NCBI GenBank assembly: GCA_030669265.1
Contig: DAOVDY010000019.1
Coordinates: 1 to 8,430, forward strand
Direction of reading: 5' to 3'
From: Desulfobacteraceae bacterium
GTDB taxonomy: Bacteria > Desulfobacterota > DSM-4660 > Desulfatiglandales > B25-G16
Length of the DNA: 8,430 nt
Each line of letters opens with the position of its first letter. Within the stretch, counting starts at the first letter, position 1. The notes below the pieces were generated by a model. The model had not been told where the DNA came from. It saw only the letters and a list, made by a program, of their open reading frames with translations, and did no database searches. Both the position numbers and the translations under genes were made by a program. This document shows positions 1 through 7,944 of this stretch, piece by piece.

Positions 1-722
1 ATGCAAAAGATCTCATAGAAAACGGCCACATAGTCTTAAGGTGTTATTTTGATATACCAGAAACTTACAGGAGAATAATTGATCCCTTAATTGTAGAGAC
101 CTCAGAGGGAATGGCGAAGTTTCAGAAGAGGAAACTACAGAGTAATAGCGAGATATTTCAGCTAACAGACATTAGGGAATTAGAAGAATACTGTTATTAT
201 GTAGCGGGTATTGTAGGTGTGATGCTAACAAAAATTTTTTGCCAGAGGGAGAGCATAAAAAAGAAAAGATCCGAACTGAAAAATTTTCAAATTCATTTTG
301 GCATTGCCTTGCAATTGATAAATATCATCAAGGATTATAAGAAAGATATATTAAGAGGTTGGTGCTATATTCCAAAAAGTATAACAGAGGAATATCAAAT
401 TGAGATTAATAAGATTGAAACCTTATCTAACAAGCAGAGACAGGGAATAATAAAGGGGATGATTCCCCTTATAGTAACATATCTGGACTCAACTTTAAGA
501 TATATAAAATTGCTACCTTTGGAAGAGAGACCTATACGGATGTTTTGTATCATACCATTTGTCTTGGGTTATAGAACATTATCTAAGATAGTACAGATGG
601 AAGGAAACAAAATATCAAGACACGAGGTGACAGATATAATACATAAATCCGGCACCTATGCTCAATCAAATAGTTTGCTAGAGGAAGACTATCTAAAGAT
701 TAGAGAAAAATATTTATCTTAA
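1..722 (+). CDS. Squalene/phytoene synthase family protein, 5'-truncated by window edge (probable squalene synthase)
   Basis: This frame is open from the left edge (first whole codon at position 3) to the TAA at 720-722, giving 239 C-terminal residues. The ATG at 111 is internal: the residues before it (ending LIVETSEG) continue the family alignment. The family condenses two farnesyl diphosphates head to head, via presqualene diphosphate, to squalene at the membrane. Visible signatures are GMAKFQ around the ATG at 111, YCYYVAGIVG (encoded about 189-218), and the second Asp-rich Mg-diphosphate motif DYKKD (333-347) inside NIIKDYKKDILRGWCYIP. A later FCIIPFVLGYRTL segment (about 546-584) resembles the FCAIPQVMAIATL region of animal squalene synthase, which favours the single-enzyme type over phytoene synthase or HpnC/HpnD. 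The first Asp-rich motif lies outside the window. No C-terminal membrane anchor is visible. The gene converges on the PBP1A gene. Family is firm; exact product is inferred. Confidence 0.85.
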   Translation, partial: AKDLIENGHIVLRCYFDIPETYRRIIDPLIVETSEGMAKFQKRKLQSNSEIFQLTDIRELEEYCYYVAGIVGVMLTKIFCQRESIKKKRSELKNFQIHFGIALQLINIIKDYKKDILRGWCYIPKSITEEYQIEINKIETLSNKQRQGIIKGMIPLIVTYLDSTLRYIKLLPLEERPIRMFCIIPFVLGYRTLSKIVQMEGNKISRHEVTDIIHKSGTYAQSNSLLEEDYLKIREKYLS

Positions 723-3070
723 TTAGAGTAGTCCATATCAAGCTGGAAGAATTCTCCGGGTTTTCCAGAATCTGGTTTTGGGGAATACCTAGTAGGCTCT
801 GTACCTTTCTTAAATGCCTGAAAGCAGGTCTTTTGTGAGGAGAGACTAGCTAATAGACCGGTTTTGGCATCTATTTTTGTAATAACTACGCCTTCAGGAT
901 ATTGAAATGGGATTATGGGTTCTTCTTTGAGAACCTCTCTCATAAAGTAAAGCCAGATAGGGCAGGCAGCCCTTGAGCCTGTTTCCCCTTTACCCATTTG
1001 TCTGTTATCATCATAGCCTACCCAGACGCCAGTAACCAAGGTGGGGTTAAAACCTATAAACCATGCATCCCTTAGGTCATTGGTGGTGCCGGTTTTGCCT
1101 GCTACTGGTCTTGACAGTGCTTTAGCCCTCCAACCTGTTCCCTCTGTGACCACTGCCTTTAAAAGATCAGTAATTACATATGCCGTTTCTTGAGGGATTG
1201 ACTCAGAAAAAGAGGGCTGGTTTTCTTCGAGAACCTTTCCATTTCTATCAATTATTTTGGTAACATAAATAGGTTTTACCAGCATACCTCCATTGGCAAA
1301 GACTGAGTATGCCTTCGTTAATTTAACAAGGGATAATCCTGATGAACCAAGGGCTAATGATAGATCAGCACTAAGAGGAGAATCGATTCCCATTTGCCTT
1401 GCATAATCGATTGCGTGCTTAACACCGATTTTTTTTAGGATCTTTATCGTCATTATATTTCGTGATTTTATCAGACCAGTCCTAAATGGGGTAGGCCCAT
1501 AAAATTTTTCTTTGTAATTTTTCGGCTTCCATAGCTTTTCCTCCTCACCAATGGGAGATATAAAAGGCGCATCGATAATTATTGAAGAAGGAGTTAATCC
1601 ATTGTCAAGGGCTGCAGCATATATGATTGGTTTGAATGCAGAACCAGGTTGCCGTCTTGCCTGAGTTGCCCGGTTAAACTGACTTTTAGAGAAATCTAAT
1701 CCTCCAACCATTGCCTTCACATAACCTGTTTTGGCTTCCAAGCAGAGCAAGGCTGCCTGGGCCTCAGGTGTTTGTTCTAATGATAGGATTAGTTCAGGAA
1801 AATCCTTTGATTTTTTAATGATTTTCACTGTAATGATATCCCCTGGAGTTAAAACATCGGCTGGATCTTGCAATTTGCTCTCAAAATATGCCTTTTCTGG
1901 GTCAACCATCCTTGCCCATTTCATATTTGATAATGGGAGTATTCCTTTTTTATCTTCGATCTGAACGAGGGTTTCTTTATTTATGCTGTCTACTTTTATA
2001 ACAGTGCCTTGAGTAATTGTTCCTATTTCCAAGGGGCTTTTACTTAATCTTTCGGACTTTGGCTCATTAAGCGTCTCTTCTCCAGAAAAAATGAATCTTC
2101 TTGTTGGACTCCTAAATCCCTCTCTCTTATCAAGTTCGTATAGTCCTTTTTTTATTGCTTTTTTTGCCGCTTCCTGCATTTTTAGATTAACAGTGGTATA
2201 GACCTTTAATCCCCCTTTATAGAGGAGATGGCGACCATATTTTCTCTCAATCCTTTGGCGGATATGTTCTAAGAAGTAAGGGGCCTTTTTAGAATACTGT
2301 TCTTTCTCTGCCTTAATTGTTAATTTTGTCTTTAATGCCTCTTTAAATTGTTTATCATTTAGAAATCCCTCGTCCTTCATTCTTTCTAAAACGTATTTTT
2401 GCCTTAGCTTGGCCCTGTTAAAATGTTTGATAGGATCATCTCTGCTCGGGGCTTGAGCAAGACCGGCCAAAAGAGCTGATTCTGCGGTATTCAATTCCCG
2501 TATGTCTTTACCAAAGTAAACCTCGCTGGCTGCCTCAATACCATATAGTCCATGACCCATGTATATTTGATTCAGGTAGAGGTAAAGAATTTTATTCTTA
2601 GAGAATTCCTTTTCAATTTGAAGGGAAAGCAGTGCTTCCCTCATCTTTCTTTTGTAAGTTCTCGCGGGATTTTTGAGAAGAAGTGATTTGGTGACTTGCT
2701 GTGTAATAGTGCTTCCTCCTTGCTCGATCCTGCGTGCTTTAATATTTTTAAAAAGCGCCCTCACAATACCTAAAAAATCGATACCCTTGTGCTGAAAAAA
2801 TCGTGCGTCTTCTACAGCAATAAAGGCATTAATGGTATGTGTGGGAATTTTGTCTAAAGGAACTAAGACCCTCTTTTCATCTGAGAATTTACCTATGATC
2901 TGACCATCGTCAGCAAATACTTTTGTTATAATCGGAGGATTATAATTTTTAAGAGAACCTATATATGGAAGGTTACTCGACCAGAGATACCATAAGGCAA
3001 TACCTGTTGATGCGATTAAAAGAGTGAAAAAAAGGATTAAAAAGAGGCCTATTTTGATACATTTTTTCAT
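719..3070 (-). CDS. mrcA: Penicillin-binding protein 1A, bifunctional peptidoglycan glycosyltransferase/transpeptidase
   Basis: This class A PBP of 783 residues polymerises lipid II into glycan strands and cross-links them in the periplasm, anchored by one N-terminal helix (about residues 7-29). The GT51 domain (about 50-235) shows EDARFFQHKGID with the catalytic Glu at 87, QGGSTITQQVTKSLLL at 117-132, and the RKMREALLSLQIEKEF / YLNQIYMG block at 141-172. A DKREGFRSP motif (314-322) and an OB-like insert (about 350-430) are typical of PBP1A. The transpeptidase domain carries all three motifs: SAFK (Ser477, Lys480), SRN (536-538) and KTGT (659-662). Length is close to the Gram-negative PBP1A norm. 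A good ribosome binding site, AGGAAG (complement of 3079-3084), lies 8 nt before the ATG. That ATG overlaps the upstream yifB/comM stop as ATGA, so translation is probably coupled. The gene could equally be labelled ponA. Confidence 0.96.
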   Translation of the reverse strand: MKKCIKIGLFLILFFTLLIASTGIALWYLWSSNLPYIGSLKNYNPPIITKVFADDGQIIGKFSDEKRVLVPLDKIPTHTINAFIAVEDARFFQHKGIDFLGIVRALFKNIKARRIEQGGSTITQQVTKSLLLKNPARTYKRKMREALLSLQIEKEFSKNKILYLYLNQIYMGHGLYGIEAASEVYFGKDIRELNTAESALLAGLAQAPSRDDPIKHFNRAKLRQKYVLERMKDEGFLNDKQFKEALKTKLTIKAEKEQYSKKAPYFLEHIRQRIERKYGRHLLYKGGLKVYTTVNLKMQEAAKKAIKKGLYELDKREGFRSPTRRFIFSGEETLNEPKSERLSKSPLEIGTITQGTVIKVDSINKETLVQIEDKKGILPLSNMKWARMVDPEKAYFESKLQDPADVLTPGDIITVKIIKKSKDFPELILSLEQTPEAQAALLCLEAKTGYVKAMVGGLDFSKSQFNRATQARRQPGSAFKPIIYAAALDNGLTPSSIIIDAPFISPIGEEEKLWKPKNYKEKFYGPTPFRTGLIKSRNIMTIKILKKIGVKHAIDYARQMGIDSPLSADLSLALGSSGLSLVKLTKAYSVFANGGMLVKPIYVTKIIDRNGKVLEENQPSFSESIPQETAYVITDLLKAVVTEGTGWRAKALSRPVAGKTGTTNDLRDAWFIGFNPTLVTGVWVGYDDNRQMGKGETGSRAACPIWLYFMREVLKEEPIIPFQYPEGVVITKIDAKTGLLASLSSQKTCFQAFKKGTEPTRYSPKPDSGKPGEFFQLDMDYSN
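3067..3070 (-). promoter_or_regulatory. ATGA stop-start overlap coupling comM to the PBP1A gene
   Basis: On the minus strand the bases 3070-3067 read ATGA. The PBP1A start ATG occupies 3070-3068 and the comM stop TGA occupies 3069-3067. Such 4-nt overlaps usually allow termination-reinitiation. An AGGAAG Shine-Dalgarno sequence inside the end of comM (complement of 3079-3084) sits at good spacing, so PBP1A may also be initiated independently on the same message. Confidence 0.85.
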
Positions 3071-4596
3071 ACAACCAACTTCCTATCGAGAGATCTATAT
3101 TGTATTGCCTCGGCTATATGAATCTGTTCAATGTTTTGAGATCCTGCAAGATCTGCGATAGTTCTGGAAATTTTAAGAATGCGTGAAAGGGCCCGCGCAC
3201 TTAACCCAAATTTCTCCATAGCCATTTCCAATAATGAATTGGATTTCTCGTCAATTTGACAGAATTTTCTTATCTGTCTGCTGTTCATCATGGCATTGGT
3301 ATGAATCTTTGACTTATGAAACCTATTTTCTTGGATTTTTCTTGCCTTTATTGCTCTCCTGCTGATATCAAAAGAGGATTGACCCTGGCTGGTCCCTGTG
3401 AGATCTTTGAAAGGCACTGATGGTACATCTATATGTATATCGATGCGATCCATAAGAGGCCCGGATATTCGTGCCCTGTATCTTTGTATTTCTCTATAAG
3501 AGCATGTACATTCCCGCTTCGGGTCGCCAAAGAATCCACACGGGCATGGATTCATAGCACCGACCAGAATGAAGTTAGCCGGATATGTTACTGTAGAACT
3601 TGCCCTGGATATGGTAACGAGGCCATTTTCCATTGGTTGCCTAAGAACCTCGAGAACATTTTTTTTAAACTCGGGCATTTCATCTAAAAAAAGAACCCCG
3701 TTATGAGATAGGCTAACCTCTCCAGGCTTTGGTATCTGACCACCACCTATCAAGCCAGCATCAGAAATGGTGTGGTGCGGAGCCCTGAAAGGTCTAATTG
3801 TTATCAAACCCTTCCCTTTCGGCATGAGGCCCATAACAGAGTAAACCTTTGATGTTTCCAGGGATTCAACAAAGGTAAGGTTTGGCAATATTGTGGAAAG
3901 TCTTTGTGCAAGCATAGTCTTTCCTGCACCTGGTGGACCGATCATCAAGAGATTATGGCCACCTGCAGCAGCAATTTCCAAGGCCCTTTTAACATTTTCC
4001 TGCCCACGTACATCACTGAAGTCGATATCATAGTTTTGTTGAGTACCCATGGAATCAGTATCTATTTGGATTGGTACTAAACATTCTATGCCATTTAGTG
4101 ATTGGACTAACTCAGAAAGTGCATTGACAGGATACACATTTATTTCCCCAACTACGCCTGCTTCCATGGCATTCTCTGAAGGAAGATAGATTCCTTTTAG
4201 ACCGACTTCCTTGGCCATTATGGCCATAGAGAGAGCACCTTTAATAGGCCTTATGCTACCATCTAAGGATAACTCACCAATAATAAGGTGATTTGTCAAA
4301 GCTGAATGGGGAATAAGTCCGGTTGCTGTCAGTATTCCTATAGCTATAGGAAGATCGAAGCCACTCCCTTCTTTTTTTATATCAGCGGGTGCAAGGTTAA
4401 CAGTAATCCTATCAGCAGGGAAATGATAGCCAGAATTTTTAAGAGCGGCCTTGACCCGATCTTTACTTTCCCTAACTGCCCCTTCTGCTAAACCTACGGT
4501 GGAAAAAGTTGGCAGGCCTCTCGATATATCCACCTCGACTTCCACAATATAGGCGTCAATTCCTATAACAGAGCTGCTAAAAACAGAGGCAAGCAT
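3067..4596 (-). CDS. comM: YifB/ComM family Mg-chelatase-like AAA+ ATPase
   Basis: This protein has 509 residues, the usual family length. Homologues in naturally transforming bacteria (ComM) are hexameric helicases that promote branch migration during integration of incoming DNA; in many bacteria the role is unknown. The N-terminal domain (1 to about 180) starts MLASVFSSSVIGIDAY and contains VEVDISRGLPTFSTVGL, the standard family start, which supports the chosen ATG. The ATPase core has Walker A GPPGAGKT (220-227), Walker B VLFLDE (301-306), and a likely arginine finger in SGPLMDRIDIHID (Arg384). A four-cysteine cluster, CPCG...CTCS (Cys351, 353, 363, 365), is the conserved probable zinc site. 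The C-terminal ARALSRILKISRTIADL segment is also typical. The ribosome binding site is weak (GAG in a purine stretch). The gene is first of a two-gene leftward unit with PBP1A. No other competence gene is visible, so a transformation role is not implied. Confidence 0.95.
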   Translation of the reverse strand: MLASVFSSSVIGIDAYIVEVEVDISRGLPTFSTVGLAEGAVRESKDRVKAALKNSGYHFPADRITVNLAPADIKKEGSGFDLPIAIGILTATGLIPHSALTNHLIIGELSLDGSIRPIKGALSMAIMAKEVGLKGIYLPSENAMEAGVVGEINVYPVNALSELVQSLNGIECLVPIQIDTDSMGTQQNYDIDFSDVRGQENVKRALEIAAAGGHNLLMIGPPGAGKTMLAQRLSTILPNLTFVESLETSKVYSVMGLMPKGKGLITIRPFRAPHHTISDAGLIGGGQIPKPGEVSLSHNGVLFLDEMPEFKKNVLEVLRQPMENGLVTISRASSTVTYPANFILVGAMNPCPCGFFGDPKRECTCSYREIQRYRARISGPLMDRIDIHIDVPSVPFKDLTGTSQGQSSFDISRRAIKARKIQENRFHKSKIHTNAMMNSRQIRKFCQIDEKSNSLLEMAMEKFGLSARALSRILKISRTIADLAGSQNIEQIHIAEAIQYRSLDRKLVV

Positions 4597-4660
4597 AATT
4601 TTTTCTCGTTAGTGAAGTTATGATATCTGCTTAAAAGTTTAAGGAAGGGCATAAGCAAAA

Positions 4661-4688
4661 AAGATACCCATGTCCAAAGAACAAGCAA
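4661..4688 (-). promoter_or_regulatory. Candidate promoter for comM-PBP1A
   Basis: On the minus strand TTGCTT (complement of 4683-4688) is followed after 16 nt by TATCTT (complement of 4661-4666). The match to the sigma-70 consensus is partial. Transcription would start near 4654 and give a leader of about 58 nt before the comM ATG. Other pairings are possible in this AT-rich region, so this is a suggestion only. Confidence 0.25.
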
Positions 4689-4706
4689 AATTAAATCCAC
4701 AAGATT

Positions 4707-4736
4707 TTGACCAATTACAATTTATAATAATATAGT
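4707..4736 (+). promoter_or_regulatory. Candidate sigma-70 promoter for the rpoZ operon (distal)
   Basis: TTGACC at 4707-4712 is followed after 18 nt by TATAGT at 4731-4736. Both hexamers are close to consensus, and the spacing is acceptable. Transcription would start near 4743, leaving a leader of about 160 nt before rpoZ. The -10 element falls inside the left arm of the inverted repeat at 4724-4762. A perfect TATAAT at 4723-4728 is only 10 nt from this -35 and so is not its partner. Confidence 0.4.
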
Positions 4737-4762
4737 TTATTAAAGAATTAATATATTATTAT
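4724..4762. repeat. 11-bp perfect inverted repeat upstream of rpoZ
   Basis: Bases 4724-4734 (ATAATAATATA) are exactly complementary to 4752-4762 (TATATTATTAT), with a 17-nt centre. All paired bases are A or T, so the stem would be weak as RNA and is partly expected by chance in such sequence. Its overlap with the candidate distal -10 element makes a protein-binding operator conceivable. Confidence 0.4.
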
Positions 4763-4790
4763 TTGAGAAATAATATTCAATGATTATCTT
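4763..4790 (+). promoter_or_regulatory. Candidate sigma-70 promoter for the rpoZ operon (proximal)
   Basis: TTGAGA at 4763-4768 is followed after 16 nt by TATCTT at 4785-4790. It would start transcription near 4797, about 108 nt before the rpoZ ATG. It lies immediately downstream of the inverted repeat. It competes with the distal candidate, and the sequence cannot say which is used, or whether both are. Confidence 0.3.
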
Positions 4791-4890
4791 TAATAAAGCT
4801 ATACCTTTTCATTGTAAATATAAAAAGTGAATATAAAAAATATCTTTACTTTTAAAAAAATGCAAGATACAAAGAAAAGTTAATTTTTTT

Positions 4891-4896
4891 AAGGAG
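4891..4896 (+). promoter_or_regulatory. Strong ribosome binding site for rpoZ
   Basis: AAGGAG sits 8 nt before the ATG at 4905 and follows a run of T residues. It is the clearest Shine-Dalgarno sequence in the rightward operon and fixes the start of rpoZ. Confidence 0.85.
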
Positions 4897-4904
4897 TTTC
4901 GAGA

Positions 4905-6343
<1,439 letters not shown>

Positions 6344-6390
6344 TACTAAAAAATTTTAAATTGTGATTTTAGCGATTGAGGGTTTAGACG

Positions 6391-6753
6391 ATGGATCAAA
6401 AACAGGTTGAATATTTTAGGGTGTTGCTCCAGAGCCAGCTTGATGAGCTAATTGAAGAAGCCTATAAGACAGTCAATGGAATGACTAATTTTAAGGATAA
6501 TTTTCCTGACCCTACTGACAGGGCTTCATTGGAGACAGACAGGAACTTTCTTTTAAGGATTAGGGATAGAGAAAGAAAGTTGATTGAAAAGATTAAAGAG
6601 GCCCTCGAAAGAATAGATAATGGTACCTTTGGGATGTGCGAGATATGCGGGAAAGAGATAGGAGAAGAGAGATTGAAGGCAAGGCCTGTTACTACGAGAT
6701 GTATTGACTGTAAAAAGAAGCAGGAAGCCAGAGAAAAGGCCAAGGGTCTATGA
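6391..6753 (+). CDS. dksA: DksA/TraR family RNA polymerase-binding transcription factor
   Basis: DksA enters the secondary channel of RNA polymerase and, with ppGpp, retunes rRNA and amino-acid promoters during starvation. This 120-residue protein is shorter than E. coli DksA (151) at the N-terminus, as in many deltaproteobacterial versions. It keeps the coiled-coil tip DPTDRA (Asp40, Asp43, Ala45), matching the DxxDxA needed for activity in E. coli (Asp71, Asp74, Ala76). The second helix RNFLLRIRDRERKLIEKI is typical, as is the zinc finger CEICG...CIDC (Cys83, 86, 104, 107) with the linking IGEERLKARP. A GAGGG ribosome binding site at 6378-6382 lies 8 nt before the ATG. It follows dnaJ after 47 nt and precedes larC by 15 nt. 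The intact tip argues for a true DksA rather than an inactive TraR-like paralogue. Confidence 0.92.
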   Translation: MDQKQVEYFRVLLQSQLDELIEEAYKTVNGMTNFKDNFPDPTDRASLETDRNFLLRIRDRERKLIEKIKEALERIDNGTFGMCEICGKEIGEERLKARPVTTRCIDCKKKQEAREKAKGL

Positions 6754-6768
6754 AGAAATCAGGTTGAT

Positions 6769-7944
6769 ATGAAAATAGCTTACCTCGATTGCTTTTCTGG
6801 TGTAAGCGGGGATATGCTTGTTGGATCTTTACTCGATGCCGGCTTGCCCTTTGAGGAACTTGAAAGGATCATTTCTGGACTTAATTTAAACGGTTACAAG
6901 ATATCGGCAAAAAAGGAGGGAAGAAATAATATATTTGGGACACGGTTCTATGTTTCTCTTAAAGAAAAGGATCAAAAAGCTCGATATTTAAAAGATATAA
7001 AAGAAATAATTAAAAGCGGTGATATTCCTTTAGCAGTTGTCGAAAAATGCATTTCGGTTTTTGAAAAGTTAGCAAAGACTGAAGGCGAGATACACCATGT
7101 ATCGCCAGATCAGGTACATTTCCACGAGCTTGGTGCAGTTGACTCTATTATTGATATTGTGGCATCAGTTGTAGGGATTTATCTTTTGGGTATTGAGAAA
7201 CTTTTTGTCTCAAGAATGCCTGTTGGAAAGGGAATTATTACAAGCGCCCATGGAAAGATCCCGCTGCCTTCGCCTGCAACAATTGCGCTTTTGAAGGGCG
7301 CTCCTATCTACGATAGCGGTCAGGAAGTTGAAATGGTTACCCCTACAGGGGCTGCTTTAATTACCTCACTTTGTTCTTCTTTTGGTCCTATGCCCTCAAT
7401 GATTGTAGACAGAGTAGGTTACGGGGCAGGGAGTAGAACATTGGCTGATAGGCCTAACTTTTTACGTATTCTGATTGGAAACGATATCGATAAACAGAGA
7501 TCAGAGACGGTGGTAGTATTAGAGTCAAATTTAGATGATATGAGTCCCGAATTGTTGGGTTATTTGATGGACAGACTTTTTGATGCCGGTGCAAAGGATG
7601 TTGCCTTCTCCCATATCCAGATGAAAAAGAATAGACCTGGTATCCAGCTCCAGGTGATAGGCCAGCCTGAAGATAAGGATAGGCTTAGCAATATTATTTT
7701 CAGGGAATCAACTACGTTAGGGATTCGATTTCACTATAATCAGAGGTCTGTTTTAACACGAGGAGAGTTGATGGTCGAATCTCCATGGGGGAAAATGAGG
7801 GTCAAAAAGGTTATCAATCAGGGTGGAGAAACAGCGCTTTTGCCTGAATATGAGGAATGCAGCAGAATAGCAAAAACTAACAATCTTGCCTTACGAGATG
7901 TTTATGCTTGGGTGGCAGCCCTTTCAAGTGATCATTTAAAATAA
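6769..7944 (+). CDS. larC: LarC, nickel-pincer nucleotide cofactor cyclometallase (DUF111 family)
   Basis: LarC inserts nickel into the pyridinium-3,5-bisthiocarboxylate mononucleotide made by LarB and LarE, in a CTP-dependent step. The product is the nickel-pincer cofactor of lactate racemase and related LarA enzymes. The 391-residue protein shows the family start MKIAYLDCFSGVSGDMLVGS and the metal-ligand-rich VHFHELGAVDSIIDIV (about 116-131). It also has GKIPLPSPAT (162-171), MVTPTGAA (189-196), and the C-terminal domain beginning ESNLDDMSPE (252-261) followed by MKKNRPG (285-291). It is one uninterrupted frame, whereas Lactiplantibacillus plantarum makes LarC1/LarC2 by ribosomal frameshifting. 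The ribosome binding site is weak (AGG, 5 nt before ATG). larC ends the apparent rpoZ operon. No larA, larB or larE is visible, so the recipient enzyme is unknown. Its 3' end overlaps glgC by 13 bp. Confidence 0.93.
   Translation: MKIAYLDCFSGVSGDMLVGSLLDAGLPFEELERIISGLNLNGYKISAKKEGRNNIFGTRFYVSLKEKDQKARYLKDIKEIIKSGDIPLAVVEKCISVFEKLAKTEGEIHHVSPDQVHFHELGAVDSIIDIVASVVGIYLLGIEKLFVSRMPVGKGIITSAHGKIPLPSPATIALLKGAPIYDSGQEVEMVTPTGAALITSLCSSFGPMPSMIVDRVGYGAGSRTLADRPNFLRILIGNDIDKQRSETVVVLESNLDDMSPELLGYLMDRLFDAGAKDVAFSHIQMKKNRPGIQLQVIGQPEDKDRLSNIIFRESTTLGIRFHYNQRSVLTRGELMVESPWGKMRVKKVINQGGETALLPEYEECSRIAKTNNLALRDVYAWVAALSSDHLK

Larger units (their letters stand above)
4597..4904. other. AT-rich divergent intergenic region between comM and rpoZ
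   Basis: This 308-bp stretch is the only long non-coding gap in the window. It must hold the start signals for both the leftward comM-PBP1A unit and the rightward rpoZ operon. The half nearest rpoZ (about 4700-4890) is almost entirely A and T. Candidate sigma-70-type elements can be drawn in both directions, and there is an 11-bp inverted repeat at 4724-4762. Two near-identical 10-bp AATATAAAAA units occur at 4817-4826 and 4830-4839. I find no CIRCE element, riboswitch-like fold or tRNA. A 21-codon open frame at 4670-4735 is not convincing as a gene. Confidence 0.8.

Noticed and set aside
111..722. ATG at 111 as the true start of the squalene synthase gene
   Set aside because: The frame is open back to the window edge, and the residues before the ATG read on as the family's conserved sequence. 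The first Asp-rich motif must also lie upstream.
1731..1964. Plus-strand open frame inside the PBP1A gene
   Set aside because: It lies antisense within a fully conserved coding region, and its translation has no recognisable domain. Similar antisense frames at 3433-3687, 4306-4491, 4889-5110 and 6462-6743 were rejected for the same reason.
4630..4643. CTTAAA-AG-TTTAAG palindrome as an operator for comM
   Set aside because: The arms are only 6 bp and A/T-rich, so a chance match is likely, and no known regulator site is recognised.
4597..4904. CIRCE (HrcA) operator or sigma-32 heat-shock promoter upstream of the dnaJ operon
   Set aside because: No TTAGCACTC/GAGTGCTAA pair and no CTTGAA ... 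CCCCAT-like pair is present. The operon starts with rpoZ and its candidate promoters look like ordinary sigma-70 types.
6346..6372. CTAAAA ... TTTTAG inverted repeat after dnaJ as a terminator
   Set aside because: The 6-bp stem is almost all A-T with a 15-nt loop and no following T tract. It would not be a stable terminator, and dksA follows in the same direction.
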